Source: Aquabacter sp040049275
GTDB lineage: Bacteria; Pseudomonadota; Alphaproteobacteria; Rhizobiales; Xanthobacteraceae
Reading direction: 5' to 3'
DNA length: 64,000 nt
NCBI RefSeq assembly: GCF_040049275.1
Contig: NZ_JBDZDT010000002.1
Span: 558,001 to 622,000, forward strand
This document shows, one piece after another, positions 32,589 through 39,895 of the stretch. The number at the start of each line of letters is the position of its first letter. Positions within the stretch are counted from its first letter, which is position 1. The position numbers were made by a program, and so were the translations under genes. Below the pieces are notes generated by a model. The model saw only the letters and a program-made list of their open reading frames with translations. It was not told the DNA's origin and made no database searches.

Positions 32589-33178
32589 CCCCCGACATCC
32601 GGAACTACTATTGGCGTGCCGACGACGGGCGCATTTTCTCCTCTGCGGCCGGGGTTATCGTCTCCGACGCGGACGCGGGCTATCTCTCCTTTGTGGAAGC
32701 GTTCGGTGGGCCTTGCCCTTGGCCGCGTGATGAGACGGGAGAGCAGAGTGACGCCGCGCTGGAGGAGGTGTTGGCGCAACATGGCCTGTCGCTTTACCCG
32801 CCGTCTCCGGCCCTGGCCAAGGTGGCGGAACTCACGGGAGCCTGCGCGGCGAGCATCGTGGCGGGCTATTCATCCGCCGCCCTGGGCGCCAGCCATGAAT
32901 ATCCGGCGCAGCCGGTAGACCAGCTCAATATGATGGGCTCGGTCACCGCCTCGCTGCTGCCTGGGCTTCCACTCGATTGGAGCACGCCGTTTTGGTGCGC
33001 AGACGAGGATGGGGTGTGGAGCTTCAGGCCGCACACGGCGGCACAAATCCAGCAGGCCGGAGCGGATGGCAAAGCGCACGTTGTAGCGTGCCAGGAGCAC
33101 CTTGCGGCACTCAATGCTGATGCGATGGCCGCCTCACCGGAAGCGCTGGCCGCCATCGTGTGGAGCGAGCCGGAATAG
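32585..33178 (+). CDS. DUF4376-type tail fibre-associated protein
   Basis: 197 aa from the ATG at 32585 (ATGA overlap). The C-terminal half carries the DUF4376 signature: HEYPAQPVDQLNMMGSVTASLLPGLPLDWSTPFWCADEDG, then WSFRPHTAAQIQQAGADGKAHVVACQEHLAAL. Such proteins sit after tail-fibre genes and may help their assembly or form the tip. The N-terminus carries a short tail-associated segment beginning DIRNYYWRADDGRIF. Confidence 0.78.
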   Translation: MTPDIRNYYWRADDGRIFSSAAGVIVSDADAGYLSFVEAFGGPCPWPRDETGEQSDAALEEVLAQHGLSLYPPSPALAKVAELTGACAASIVAGYSSAALGASHEYPAQPVDQLNMMGSVTASLLPGLPLDWSTPFWCADEDGVWSFRPHTAAQIQQAGADGKAHVVACQEHLAALNADAMAASPEALAAIVWSEPE

Positions 33179-33229
33179 GCACCGGCGGCGAACCCGCGTC
33201 GTGCTGAGACCTGCAAACCTGACCATCCA

Positions 33230-33254
33230 CGCCCCCCTCCGAGGCGGCTTTTTC
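33230..33254 (+). terminator. Weak terminator after the tail genes
   Basis: CGCC at 33230-33233 pairs with GGCG near 33243-33246, followed by GCTTTTTC. The stem is short. Confidence 0.35.
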
Positions 33255-33277
33255 ATGTCCAGCACAGGAGGGCCCGT

Positions 33278-33424
33278 GTGATCGACGTGGTGCGCAAGCT
33301 CGCACCGCGAGGGAACGCCGATCGCAAGGGGCATGGATATTGGGAGGTGATGAGCCGAGCCGACGCGGGGGAGGCCGGCTCGGCTCATCGAAGCCCGAGA
33401 GGTCCCATGGGGAAGAACCTGTAG
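33278..33424 (+). CDS. Possible 48-residue ORF, maybe a remnant
   Basis: GTG start five bases after an AGGAGGG site. The peptide starts MIDVVRKLAPRGNADRK; from memory, some chitinase-type endolysins of rhizobial phages begin with a VRKLAP-like motif, so it may be the stub of an older lysin gene replaced by the GH108 enzyme. The remainder resembles nothing I know. Confidence 0.3.
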   Translation: MIDVVRKLAPRGNADRKGHGYWEVMSRADAGEAGSAHRSPRGPMGKNL

Positions 33425-33439
33425 GGAAAGAAAAAATAA

Positions 33440-34080
33440 CAAACTAAAATTCAACGGGAGATGAACAGCCTCACCACGCGAAAAAAATGGGCGAGAAAAC
33501 GGGAGGGGGAGGCTGGGCCGGTTGCTGATCTCGGCCCAGCCCCTCCGCTTCGGCCGGTGGCTGACCTGTCCGAAGGCGGAGCCGGCAAATTATCCAGCAG
33601 CGTCCGCCCTGCCAAGACATTGAATTTGCTGATCGCTACCACGCCGGATGCAATTTGGGGTGGCGGGAGCCGGCCGCCTGCGGGAGAGCTGGGCGGCAAA
33701 GGCCCCCCTTCGCCGCCCAGCTCCGCCCGAGGGTGAGGACGGAGATACACCGTCGAGCATCTCCAGAGTATCACGCCGGTATTTGGCAAAGGGTGACGCA
33801 AAGGTAGATGACCGGGCGACATGCAATTGCCGCCCAGCCCTACCCACCGGGTGAATGTCGGATAGCCCCGCGGGACGCAGACCATGCCATAGTTCAATGT
33901 CGGTGGGGTGTAATCGAAAGCGGTACGGGCTGAGCACTTTGGGTGGTAGAGCCCAGCCCGGGTCGCGCTTGGCCGTTGCTGAGAGGACTAAGCGCTGCCG
34001 AGTGTGAATATAGCACATGGAAGACGATCTGAGCGGCCGTGATGGTGGATGCCGACCGCTCAGATCAGGAACGACCATCG
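33440..34080 (+). ncRNA. Candidate large structured RNA between tail and lysis genes
   Basis: About 640 bases with no credible coding frame. Exact stems: 33511-33520 with 33532-33541 (10 bp), 33543-33553 with 33570-33581 (11 bp, one bulge), 33686-33697 with 33712-33723 (12 bp), 33741-33746 with 33759-33764 (6 bp), 33843-33849 with 33901-33907 (7 bp), 33927-33931 with 33950-33954 (5 bp), 33965-33970 with 33990-33995 (6 bp), 34026-34036 with 34056-34066 (11 bp). A 7-bp pair, 33469-33475 with 33732-33738, could close the 5' domain. TTGCTGA recurs at 33522, 33626 and 33976. Strand is uncertain because stems are symmetric; plus is chosen to match the flanking genes. Large ornate RNAs such as GOLLD and ROOL are known from phage genomes. 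Confidence 0.5.
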
Positions 34081-34139
34081 GTCACGTCAACAGTCGCACC
34101 CTTCACTTAGCACATCATTTCCAGAATAGGAGAGAACTC

Positions 34140-34844
34140 ATGGTCGCCGCGAACTACTCGCGCGCCTACGCGCTCGTGCGCAAATACGAAGGCGGGAACG
34201 ACGACGACCCGCACGACCCCGGCGGGCGCACCTCGCGCGGCATCATCCAGAGCGAATATGACCGCTACCGGGCCGCCATCGGCCAGCCGAAGAAGGACGT
34301 GTGGACCGCGTCCGAGGATGAGATCGCGAGCATCTATCGCTCCGGCTATTGGGACAAGCAGCACTGCGACCAGATCCAGTCCGGCGTTGATATCGTGGTC
34401 TGGGATGCCGGCGTTAACTCCGGGGTGGCTCAGTCAGCGAAGTGGGCGCAGCGCGGCGCCAATGCCCAGGGCAAGGCTCTGACAGTGGACGGCAAGCTCG
34501 GCCCGGCCACCATCGAGGCGCTTAACGCCTGTGAGCCCGTCGCCCTGATTAACAGCATGTGTGATCAGCGTCTTGCGATGCTGAAGGGCCTGCCCACCTG
34601 GGGCCGCTATGGGAAGGGTTGGACGAGCCGGGTGGTGGACCTGCGCAAGGCGGCGCTCGCTCTCGCTGGCAAGCCCTCCTCCCCCTCTGAAGGGAAGGGC
34701 CTGAGCATCCGCGACCTTCAGGCCGCGCTCAACGTGTTCGGCTACGGCCTCACCGCTGACGGCAAGCTCGGCCCAAAGACCGACGCCGCCCTGAACGATT
34801 TCGAAAAGCGCCTGGCCGCGTTCAAGGCCGCCCGCGCCGCCTGA
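34140..34844 (+). CDS. Endolysin, GH108 muramidase with peptidoglycan-binding domain
   Basis: 234 aa from the ATG at 34140, preceded by AGGAGAG; longer in-frame ORF to 34017 rejected. Residues 12-40 contain VRKYEGGNDDDPHDPGGRTSRGI: the GH108 catalytic Glu is E17 in EGG, with the D-P-H-D-P-G-G-x-T-x-x-G-I loop. The PG_binding_3-like part covers about 60-165, and residues 185-225 are a small helical binding repeat (IRDLQAALNVFGYGLTADGKLGPKTDAALN). It cleaves the glycan of the host cell wall. No signal peptide, so release needs the holin. Confidence 0.92.
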   Translation: MVAANYSRAYALVRKYEGGNDDDPHDPGGRTSRGIIQSEYDRYRAAIGQPKKDVWTASEDEIASIYRSGYWDKQHCDQIQSGVDIVVWDAGVNSGVAQSAKWAQRGANAQGKALTVDGKLGPATIEALNACEPVALINSMCDQRLAMLKGLPTWGRYGKGWTSRVVDLRKAALALAGKPSSPSEGKGLSIRDLQAALNVFGYGLTADGKLGPKTDAALNDFEKRLAAFKAARAA

Positions 34845-34900
34845 TCCCGCGCCCGGCCGGGTCTGCCGCGCACCTCCATCTCCATCCCATCGAGGATCAC

Positions 34901-35215
34901 ATGTCAGATATTCTCACCGACGCCCTAAAGGGGGCGGCGATCGCTGTGGCGCGCCGCTCCGACAATTCCCTGGACGTTGCCGATGCCACGAAGGTGGCAA
35001 GTGCCATGGCGCAGGAAATGCCCGCGCCCGCCGCGCTGGAATCGCTGTGGCCGCAGCTCGTCCGCTACGGGATCACGATGCTCGGCACCGCACTCGCCGC
35101 CCATGGCGTCGGAGACGAGGCCACGTGGCAGGCCGTAGCCGGCGGCGTGATTGCCATCGCCCCGCCGATCTGGCGCATCGGCACCACCTGGTGGGAGCGC
35201 CGCAAGGTCGCGTGA
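34901..35215 (+). CDS. Putative holin (Pam3-gp28-like)
   Basis: 104 aa. After a charged N-terminus the C-terminal half is hydrophobic: WPQLVRYGITMLGTALAAHGVGDEATWQAVAGGVIAIAPPIWRIGTTWW, two membrane segments, then a basic tail ERRKVA. This pattern and the position after the endolysin match a family of holins from alphaproteobacterial phages. It would form the membrane pore that releases the endolysin. Confidence 0.78.
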   Translation: MSDILTDALKGAAIAVARRSDNSLDVADATKVASAMAQEMPAPAALESLWPQLVRYGITMLGTALAAHGVGDEATWQAVAGGVIAIAPPIWRIGTTWWERRKVA

Positions 35216-35270
35216 CACGTCCGGGCGCCGCGGGCCGGCGCCCCTTTCCCTCATGGCCGGCGGGGGCGAG

Positions 35271-35600
35271 ATGCCTGACCAAGAACGAACAGAGCGTACG
35301 CCTTCGCGTGACGAGGTTTTCGAGCGCTTCATGCAGATGGGCACGGATGATGTTGAAAAGCTCCTCAGGCTGTCACGCATGGGCGAGCGCGAGTGGGAGC
35401 GCCTCAAGGACGTCGTTGGGCTGAGCGACGAGGAATGGGCCCTGGCGAAGCGCGGCATTGCCGCCACGCGGATGGTGTCGACGGCCGGGGCGCTGATGCG
35501 CGGTGCGGCCTACGCGCTGTTCGCCGGGGCCGCGGCCTTCGCGCTGTTCGGCGAGCACCTGAACAAGATCAAGGCCTTCTTCATGGGAGCGCCGAAATGA
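35271..35600 (+). CDS. Lysis-cassette membrane protein
   Basis: 109 aa from the ATG at 35271; an in-frame ATG at 35253 lacks any ribosome-binding site. Residues about 1-75 are charged and helical (FERFMQMGTDDVEKLLRLSRMGERE), and residues about 78-100 are one membrane helix (GALMRGAAYALFAGAAAFALFG). A C-tail-anchored protein in the lysis cassette could be an antiholin or second holin; not shown. The stop overlaps the next start (ATGA). Confidence 0.6.
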   Translation: MPDQERTERTPSRDEVFERFMQMGTDDVEKLLRLSRMGEREWERLKDVVGLSDEEWALAKRGIAATRMVSTAGALMRGAAYALFAGAAAFALFGEHLNKIKAFFMGAPK

Positions 35601-36052
35601 TCCCACGCACCATCGTTTGGCTGGTGGCCGGCGCGACCGGGGCCTATCTCTGCTCCCTCGTGATCGACCGCGAGCCGCCCGTCATCGTCACCGATTCCCG
35701 CCTCATCACGCCCCAGGTGGAGCCGGGCGGAACCCTCAAGGTGGAGGTGGAGATCTTCCGCACACGCCGGTGCGAAACGTCCATCGACCGCTTCATCTTC
35801 GATTCCCAGGGCGGCCGCCACATCCTTGAGCCCTTGGAGCTTCGATCCGCCGGCGGGGCTCGAGGTGAGGAGCGCTACACCAACCTAATCCCCGTGCCGC
35901 TGGACGCTGCGCCCGGCCCGGCGCGCTATCGCTCCAGCGCCACCTATCGCTGCAACCCCCTGCATCGGCTCAGCCCGATCACGGCAGAGCCGCGGGAGGT
36001 TCAATTCGAGATCATGCCGCCAGGGATTGCGCAGCCAAACGCTCGCAACTGA
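35597..36052 (+). CDS. Anchored periplasmic phage protein, lysis cassette
   Basis: 151 aa from the ATG at 35597. A short signal anchor (TIVWLVAGATGAYLCSLVI) precedes a beta-rich domain: P-P-V-I-V-T-D-S-R-L-I-T-P-Q-V-E-P-G-G-T-L-K-V-E-V, F-R-T-R-R-C, a YRSSATYRCNPLHRLSPI segment, with two Cys probably paired. This Ig-like layout appears in several phages near holin genes. A spanin-like or cell-envelope role is possible. It is coupled to the preceding gene. Confidence 0.65.
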   Translation: MIPRTIVWLVAGATGAYLCSLVIDREPPVIVTDSRLITPQVEPGGTLKVEVEIFRTRRCETSIDRFIFDSQGGRHILEPLELRSAGGARGEERYTNLIPVPLDAAPGPARYRSSATYRCNPLHRLSPITAEPREVQFEIMPPGIAQPNARN

Positions 36053-36139
36053 TTTCCTCCGGCAGAGGGCGCCACCCCTCCGGCCTTATGCTCCAACGGT
36101 TTTCGACCGATTTCCTCTCGATACAGCACCGCCCCCTTC

Positions 36140-36172
36140 AGCCCCGCCGGTCACCGCCGCGCGGGGCTTTTC
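36140..36172 (+). terminator. Terminator of the lysis operon
   Basis: AGCCCCGC (36140-36147) pairs with GCGGGGCT (36161-36168), followed by TTTC. It lies within the 3' end of the converging zinc-ribbon gene. Confidence 0.65.
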
Positions 36173-36498
36173 GTTTCTGCGCCCGGCGCCGGCAGTTCGT
36201 GCACACGCGCACGCGACGACGCCGTGTTCGTCCCCATGTGGTCGGGCCGGTCCACGAGGTTGAGCTTGTCCGGCCGTCCGCCGCACCTTGAGCACGTCAG
36301 GCGGGCCGTCACCTCCTCCAGCGTCGGGTTGCTGGGTCGCTCTGCCGCCATGAGCCGGAGCGGGTAGTTGACTATGTTTCCGCACGCGCACCTGATGCCA
36401 AGCCACCAGCCGTTGAGTTCCCGGAGCCGCTGACGTTCTGGGTTAGGCCCCAACGGCCGAGGGTCTTCAAGAGGTGGCAGGCGCAGATCATCCTTCAC
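36151..36498 (-). CDS. Small zinc-ribbon protein
   Basis: 115 aa, GTG start with GAGG five bases upstream. The core GWWLGIRCACGNIVNYPLRLMA and LTCSRCGGRPDKLNLVDRPD has two CxC/CxxC pairs (C-A-C and C-S-R-C), so probably one zinc site. This type occurs in alphaproteobacterial prophages next to SRAP genes. Last gene of the SRAP operon, coupled by GTGA to the one before. Function unknown. Confidence 0.7.
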   Translation of the reverse strand: MKDDLRLPPLEDPRPLGPNPERQRLRELNGWWLGIRCACGNIVNYPLRLMAAERPSNPTLEEVTARLTCSRCGGRPDKLNLVDRPDHMGTNTASSRARVHELPAPGAETKSPARR

Positions 36499-36971
36499 AT
36501 CGGCCTCGGGGAGCTGTTCAAGAGCTCCTCCAACTCGTCGGCACCGATCTCCCCGCGCTCCATCAGGATGGCAGCAAGCCGATTGATCGTGACGCTGTGC
36601 AGCTGGACGAGCGCGCGCGCTGTCGTGCGTTGGGTGCCCATCAGATCGTGGGCCACCTCCTCATCCCCATCCGAAAGGGTTCGGGCGACGGCAGCGTAAT
36701 GCGTTTCCACGTCTGCCCCGATGGTGCCTGCAAGGACGGCCTCCGCTTCTTCCCCCGCCATCTCAGCGATCGACCCGGCGTTCATGTAATACTCCGCGGC
36801 GACATACTCTGCATTCTGCTCTTCAGCTTCCTCGCTGTTGAAGGTCGGGTCCAAGATGATCGTGAGGTCCGGACGATCGAGCCGGATGCTGGACGAAACC
36901 ATAAGATCCAGATGCCAGCCGGCGACAACGCGGCCTGCCATATTGAGGGCGTCGTGCCGGCGGTCGGTCAT
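36495..36971 (-). CDS. Hypothetical protein in the SRAP operon
   Basis: 158 aa from the ATG at 36971, which has AAGGGG upstream. The sequence is acidic and helical: DPTFNSEEAEEQNAEYVAAEYY, ETHYAAVARTLSDGDEEVAHDL, TTARALVQLHSVTINRLAAILM. It overlaps the SRAP gene by four bases and the zinc-ribbon gene by four. No family known to me. Confidence 0.62.
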   Translation of the reverse strand: MTDRRHDALNMAGRVVAGWHLDLMVSSSIRLDRPDLTIILDPTFNSEEAEEQNAEYVAAEYYMNAGSIAEMAGEEAEAVLAGTIGADVETHYAAVARTLSDGDEEVAHDLMGTQRTTARALVQLHSVTINRLAAILMERGEIGADELEELLNSSPRPM

Positions 36972-37714
36972 AGTAGGGCCCCTTGCGGCTCCTCCGCCGG
37001 GTTCAGCGCGCCGCGCGCCACGATCTGAAGTGATCCGTCCGGCAAAGGCCGCTGGAGGTGCTTCGCCTCCTCCCAGGGCGCTCGCATCCATATGTCCCGC
37101 TCTTCTTCCGTGGTGAGGATCGCGGGCATGGCCTTCTGATGGACCGCCCCCACCTCGGCATTGGGGTCCGTGGTCAGGAAGGCATAGAGGTCGGTTGCGA
37201 CCCATCCCTCCTTGATCTTCCTCACGCCCTCCCAGGCTGTCCAGCAGCCAGCGAAGAAGGCAAGGGGGCGGCTCTCATCGAGGGCGAACCACACGTTCTC
37301 GTTCTTGCCCTCGGCATTCCGGCTGGGTTCGGCGAAGGCGGTCAAGGGGACGAGGCAGCGATTGGCCGGGCCGAGCCAGGGTTTCCAATGTGAGCTGCTG
37401 GTGTTGCGGATGTTCGTGGTGCCGCCGTCGGGCTCCATCTTCAGCAGCTCGGTGAAATCCACCTCCTTGCCCTTAGCCCTGAGAGCGTTCGCGCGCTTCG
37501 TCGCGGCGTCCATCTGGGCCTTCTTGGAGGAGGGCATGCCCCACCGAGCCAGCGCAAGCTCCCGCTCGCCCGCCGCGTTGTTGCGAACGATTGGGCCTGC
37601 ATAGTCGGGATATAGCTGCGGCTTCCACGGCGCGCCGTTGGTGATGTCCCAGAGAAACCCGGTGAGGGCCCGCATGGCCTCCCGGGTGGTGGTGGCGTCA
37701 TAGAGATTGCACAT
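36968..37714 (-). CDS. SOS response-associated peptidase (SRAP/YedK/HMCES family)
   Basis: 248 aa. The protein starts MCNLY, so Cys2 becomes N-terminal after Met removal, as needed to form the covalent link with abasic sites in single-stranded DNA. The conserved order N-x-R-x-E-like NIRNTSSSHWKPW, RCLVPLTAFAEP (RCliPadGfYEW in relatives, Glu retained) and AVHQKAMPAIL (the catalytic-region His) is present. It protects abasic sites from cleavage. A LexA box lies 52 bases upstream of its start. First gene of a three-gene operon. Confidence 0.88.
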   Translation of the reverse strand: MCNLYDATTTREAMRALTGFLWDITNGAPWKPQLYPDYAGPIVRNNAAGERELALARWGMPSSKKAQMDAATKRANALRAKGKEVDFTELLKMEPDGGTTNIRNTSSSHWKPWLGPANRCLVPLTAFAEPSRNAEGKNENVWFALDESRPLAFFAGCWTAWEGVRKIKEGWVATDLYAFLTTDPNAEVGAVHQKAMPAILTTEEERDIWMRAPWEEAKHLQRPLPDGSLQIVARGALNPAEEPQGALL

Positions 37715-37765
37715 CAGGGCCTGCCTCCGCTGCCTGCCCATTCACCCTACCACATCTAGCGGCTT

Positions 37766-37780
37766 GTTCTCTATTCGTTC
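37766..37780. promoter_or_regulatory. LexA box GTTC-N7-GTTC between divergent operons
   Basis: GTTC at 37766-37769 and GTTC at 37777-37780 with seven bases between: the alphaproteobacterial LexA motif. It lies between the SRAP operon (reverse) and the operon starting at 37794 (forward), 14 bases before the latter's ATG, so LexA bound here would block at least the forward promoter. Function is inferred from the match. Confidence 0.75.
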
Positions 37781-37793
37781 TCATGGAATCCAT

Positions 37794-38036
37794 ATGGCAG
37801 ACAAGCCGATGGAGAGTGCCATGCCGAGCGAGCCCCTGCGCGCGGAACCGATCCCTTTTGACGTGAGCGAGGACGAAGTCGATGCAGCACTAGCCGTCTG
37901 CGATGGCGACGCTCGGGCGACGATCCGGGCCTTGCTGGTGGAGCACGCCTTCCTGGAGCATCAGCTTTCGAAGCTGGCGTCGGCCGGCTTCAGCCGGCGT
38001 CTTCCCCTGGCGAAGCTGTCTGACGTTCAAGGCTGA
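37794..38036 (+). CDS. Small hypothetical protein, LexA-box-proximal
   Basis: 80 aa from the ATG at 37794; the upstream in-frame extension would run through the LexA box. Acidic with a helical middle (VDAALAVCDGDARATIRALLVEHAFLEHQLSKLAS). A GDA-ATIRALL helix of this kind occurs in small rhizobial proteins. First gene of the forward SOS-type operon. Function unknown. Confidence 0.6.
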   Translation: MADKPMESAMPSEPLRAEPIPFDVSEDEVDAALAVCDGDARATIRALLVEHAFLEHQLSKLASAGFSRRLPLAKLSDVQG

Positions 38037-38039
38037 TCC

Positions 38040-38393
38040 ATGGGGCGCGAGGTGCGCAAGCTCGTGGACTATCCGTTCGCGGTGGTGCGCGTGGCATGCC
38101 GTTTCTGCCCTCATCGCATCAAGGGGTACAAACTGGCGCGTCTGGCCGCGCGCGCCGGGCCGGACATAGAACTTCAGGTGCTCATCGACTTGCTGGAATG
38201 CGGCCGCGGCCGGCCGGCAAAGGTCAGAAAGGTCCAATCCTTCTGCGGGGTCTATTATCTGGACCTGCACTCGGAGCCGCTTCCGGAAGGCGCGCCGCTG
38301 AATGTGCCGGAGCGGCTGTTCGTCAAAGCGAAACGTGATCGCAACCTTCGTCAATCGGAAGTTGCGAATCCTGTATATGATCGCCCCAGTTAA
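38040..38393 (+). CDS. Hypothetical protein with Cys pairs
   Basis: 117 aa, three bases after the previous stop. The segment VVRVACRFCPHRIKGYKLARLAARAGPDIELQVLIDLLECGRG suggests a zinc-ribbon-like fold using C-x-x-C and a further Cys pair; similar short proteins are frequent in alphaproteobacteria and often phage-associated. C-terminal half is unassigned. Confidence 0.6.
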   Translation: MGREVRKLVDYPFAVVRVACRFCPHRIKGYKLARLAARAGPDIELQVLIDLLECGRGRPAKVRKVQSFCGVYYLDLHSEPLPEGAPLNVPERLFVKAKRDRNLRQSEVANPVYDRPS

Positions 38394-38405
38394 GAGGGGG
38401 CCATC

Positions 38406-38588
38406 ATGCGAGACGATGACGCCGTCGAATATCTGAAATCCATTGTCCCGGAGCTATGCCAGATCGCCAAAAGCGCGAAACTGCCGACGGTCGCTTATCT
38501 GCTGGGGCTCGCCGCAGATGAACTGCGGAGTTCCGATTGGCCGGAGCCGGACCCCGACGACGACGACGAAGTTTCCCTGGAACACTGA
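38406..38588 (+). CDS. Small acidic hypothetical protein
   Basis: 60 aa. YLKSIVPELCQIAKSAKLPTVAYLLGLAADEL is a helical segment typical of small rhizobial proteins; the C-terminus is a run of Asp and Glu. Ends the forward operon. Function unknown. Confidence 0.55.
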   Translation: MRDDDAVEYLKSIVPELCQIAKSAKLPTVAYLLGLAADELRSSDWPEPDPDDDDEVSLEH

Positions 38589-38602
38589 TCGGCTCGGCTC
38601 GG

Positions 38603-39076
38603 TCAGGTCCTACGGCGCCAGTCCCAAGGCGGTATGAACTCATAGGCCCACATGCCGGCGCGGGCCTTCCGCGCCGCGGCCTCGCACAGCTCGTACTCCC
38701 GGCTATAGGCCACATAAGCGAGCGCCCATCCGGCATCGACCATGGCCGCTGCGATGTCCCTGCCGGCGGCCTTGCACTGCGCCAGCACCCGCTTGTAGCG
38801 GTCGCGGCCCTTCGGCTCGCAGCTCACGACGCGCGCCTCGATCATGTCGGCCAGGAAGAAGGCGGCCCGCTGTCCACACCGAACCGCGGCCCCCGTCTTC
38901 TTGTCGGTGCAGGTCTGCCGGCTCTCGGGTGCGTCAATTCCTTCCAGCCGAATCCTCTGCCCGTGGATCTCGATGGTGTCGCCGTCGATCACGCTGGCGC
39001 GGCCGACGATGTGCTCGGCAAGGGCGGGGGTGGCGAGGAGGAGGAGGGAGGCGACGCCAACGCGAATACAGATCAT
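38603..39076 (-). CDS. Secreted thermonuclease-like protein (SNase family)
   Basis: 157 aa from the ATG at 39076 (a GTG at 39091 is also possible). Signal peptide about residues 1-20 (MICIRVGVASLLLLATPALA). Residues 26-60 hold VGRASVIDGDTIEIHGQRIRLEGIDAPES, the staphylococcal nuclease core with the DGDT and the Arg-Leu-x-Gly-Ile-Asp-Ala-Pro-Glu motif, and a DRYKRVLAQC strand carries the second catalytic Arg. It degrades DNA or RNA outside the cytoplasm. Near the junction it may be a cargo gene of the prophage. Confidence 0.85.
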   Translation of the reverse strand: MICIRVGVASLLLLATPALAEHIVGRASVIDGDTIEIHGQRIRLEGIDAPESRQTCTDKKTGAAVRCGQRAAFFLADMIEARVVSCEPKGRDRYKRVLAQCKAAGRDIAAAMVDAGWALAYVAYSREYELCEAAARKARAGMWAYEFIPPWDWRRRT

Positions 39077-39211
39077 GCGTGCTCTAAGCACATTCGCTTA
39101 TCGAGAGCGACCCAGCCCATCAACCCCTCCATTCTCTCACTGCATGGGAACGGGTGCGGAACAGACCTAAAACTCACTGTGCCGTGTGCCGTGCCGTCGC
39201 GAACCGATGTT

Positions 39212-39250
39212 CCATGCGCAAGATGCGGGATAAACGCACCTTGCGCATGG
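39212..39250. repeat. Perfect 11-base inverted repeat near the prophage end
   Basis: CCATGCGCAAG (39212-39222) and CTTGCGCATGG (39240-39250) flank 17 bases. No T tract follows. It lies about 65 bases from the tRNA fragment and may be a hairpin or an integrase arm-binding site. Confidence 0.45.
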
Positions 39251-39314
39251 CGAGAGCCGTTGATTTTGCTGGGTTTCTCCGTGTGGAGAGGCGCCGGAAT
39301 GCGGAATGCTAGCT

Positions 39315-39354
39315 GGTTTACAAAACCGCTGCTCTACCGCTGAGCTAAACCGGC
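39315..39354 (-). other. 5' half of tRNA-Thr(TGT): right attachment junction
   Basis: Reverse strand from 39354 reads acceptor stem, D-arm and anticodon arm of tRNA-Thr with TGT in the loop, ending GGTTTTGTAAACC. The next bases, AGCTAGCATT, do not continue as a variable loop or TpsiC arm, so the gene is cut after the anticodon stem. Host genes start beyond it and phage genes lie on the other side. The intact gene should lie at the left junction. Confidence 0.7.
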
Positions 39355-39562
39355 GACTCACTTAAATCCACTTATACGTCACACACTTAAGGTCGATCAG
39401 GCACAGCAAAACCGATCGCCCTGTGCCGCAGAACGTGCCATCACCTTTCGGCGCGCAGCGCGCTCTATTCTCCCGACCGCTCCCGCGCGTCAAGCTTCTC
39501 CCCGCCGCCGCGCTTGGCTATTTCTGCCGCACGGCGACGCCGGGTCTTGCGAAAATACGGGC

Positions 39563-39895
39563 TTATCGGGCGGGCTTATAGACTTTAGCGACCGCGTCGG
39601 CCTTCTTCATGCCGGCCACGGCTTCGGCCCCGGTCAGCAATACGGTGGTCCTTGATGACTTGAGGGCCCCGCCTGCGGCAATGCCAAGCGCGATGGCAAC
39701 CATGCTCTCATTGTCAGGCACGTCGGCAATGAGCGTTAAATCGTAGTCGCCGAAGCAATACCAGCCTCCGACGAATTTCCCTCCAACGGCTTCGCACACC
39801 GCGCGGCCGACGGTTTCGACCCGGTTCTGCGGATTCTTGAGCTGGGCGGCGATCGATTCTGCAGTATAGGCAGCCTGATACATGTAGAGTGGCAT
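39563..39895 (-). CDS. GYD domain protein
   Basis: 110 aa from the ATG at 39895 with GAGGGAGA upstream. MPLYMYQAAYTAESIAAQLKNPQNR, then GGWYCFGDYDLTLIADVPDNESMVAIALGIAAGGALKSSRTTVLL matches the GYD family of small dimeric ferredoxin-like-fold proteins; the middle carries the F-G-x-Y-D signature. Function is unknown. It is the first host gene beyond the prophage. Confidence 0.83.
   Translation of the reverse strand: MPLYMYQAAYTAESIAAQLKNPQNRVETVGRAVCEAVGGKFVGGWYCFGDYDLTLIADVPDNESMVAIALGIAAGGALKSSRTTVLLTGAEAVAGMKKADAVAKVYKPAR

Noticed and set aside
33450..33897. Reverse ORF of 148 codons in the structured region
   Set aside because: Composition is dominated by Pro, Arg and Gly as expected for random GC-rich sequence, no ribosome-binding site, and it runs through several perfect stems.
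31302..34140. Diversity-generating retroelement or retron near the tail fibre
   Set aside because: No reverse transcriptase, template repeat or variable repeat was seen in the window.
39100..39360. Complete tRNA-Thr gene
   Set aside because: The sequence after the anticodon stem lacks a variable loop, T-arm and 3' acceptor strand, so only a 5' half is present.
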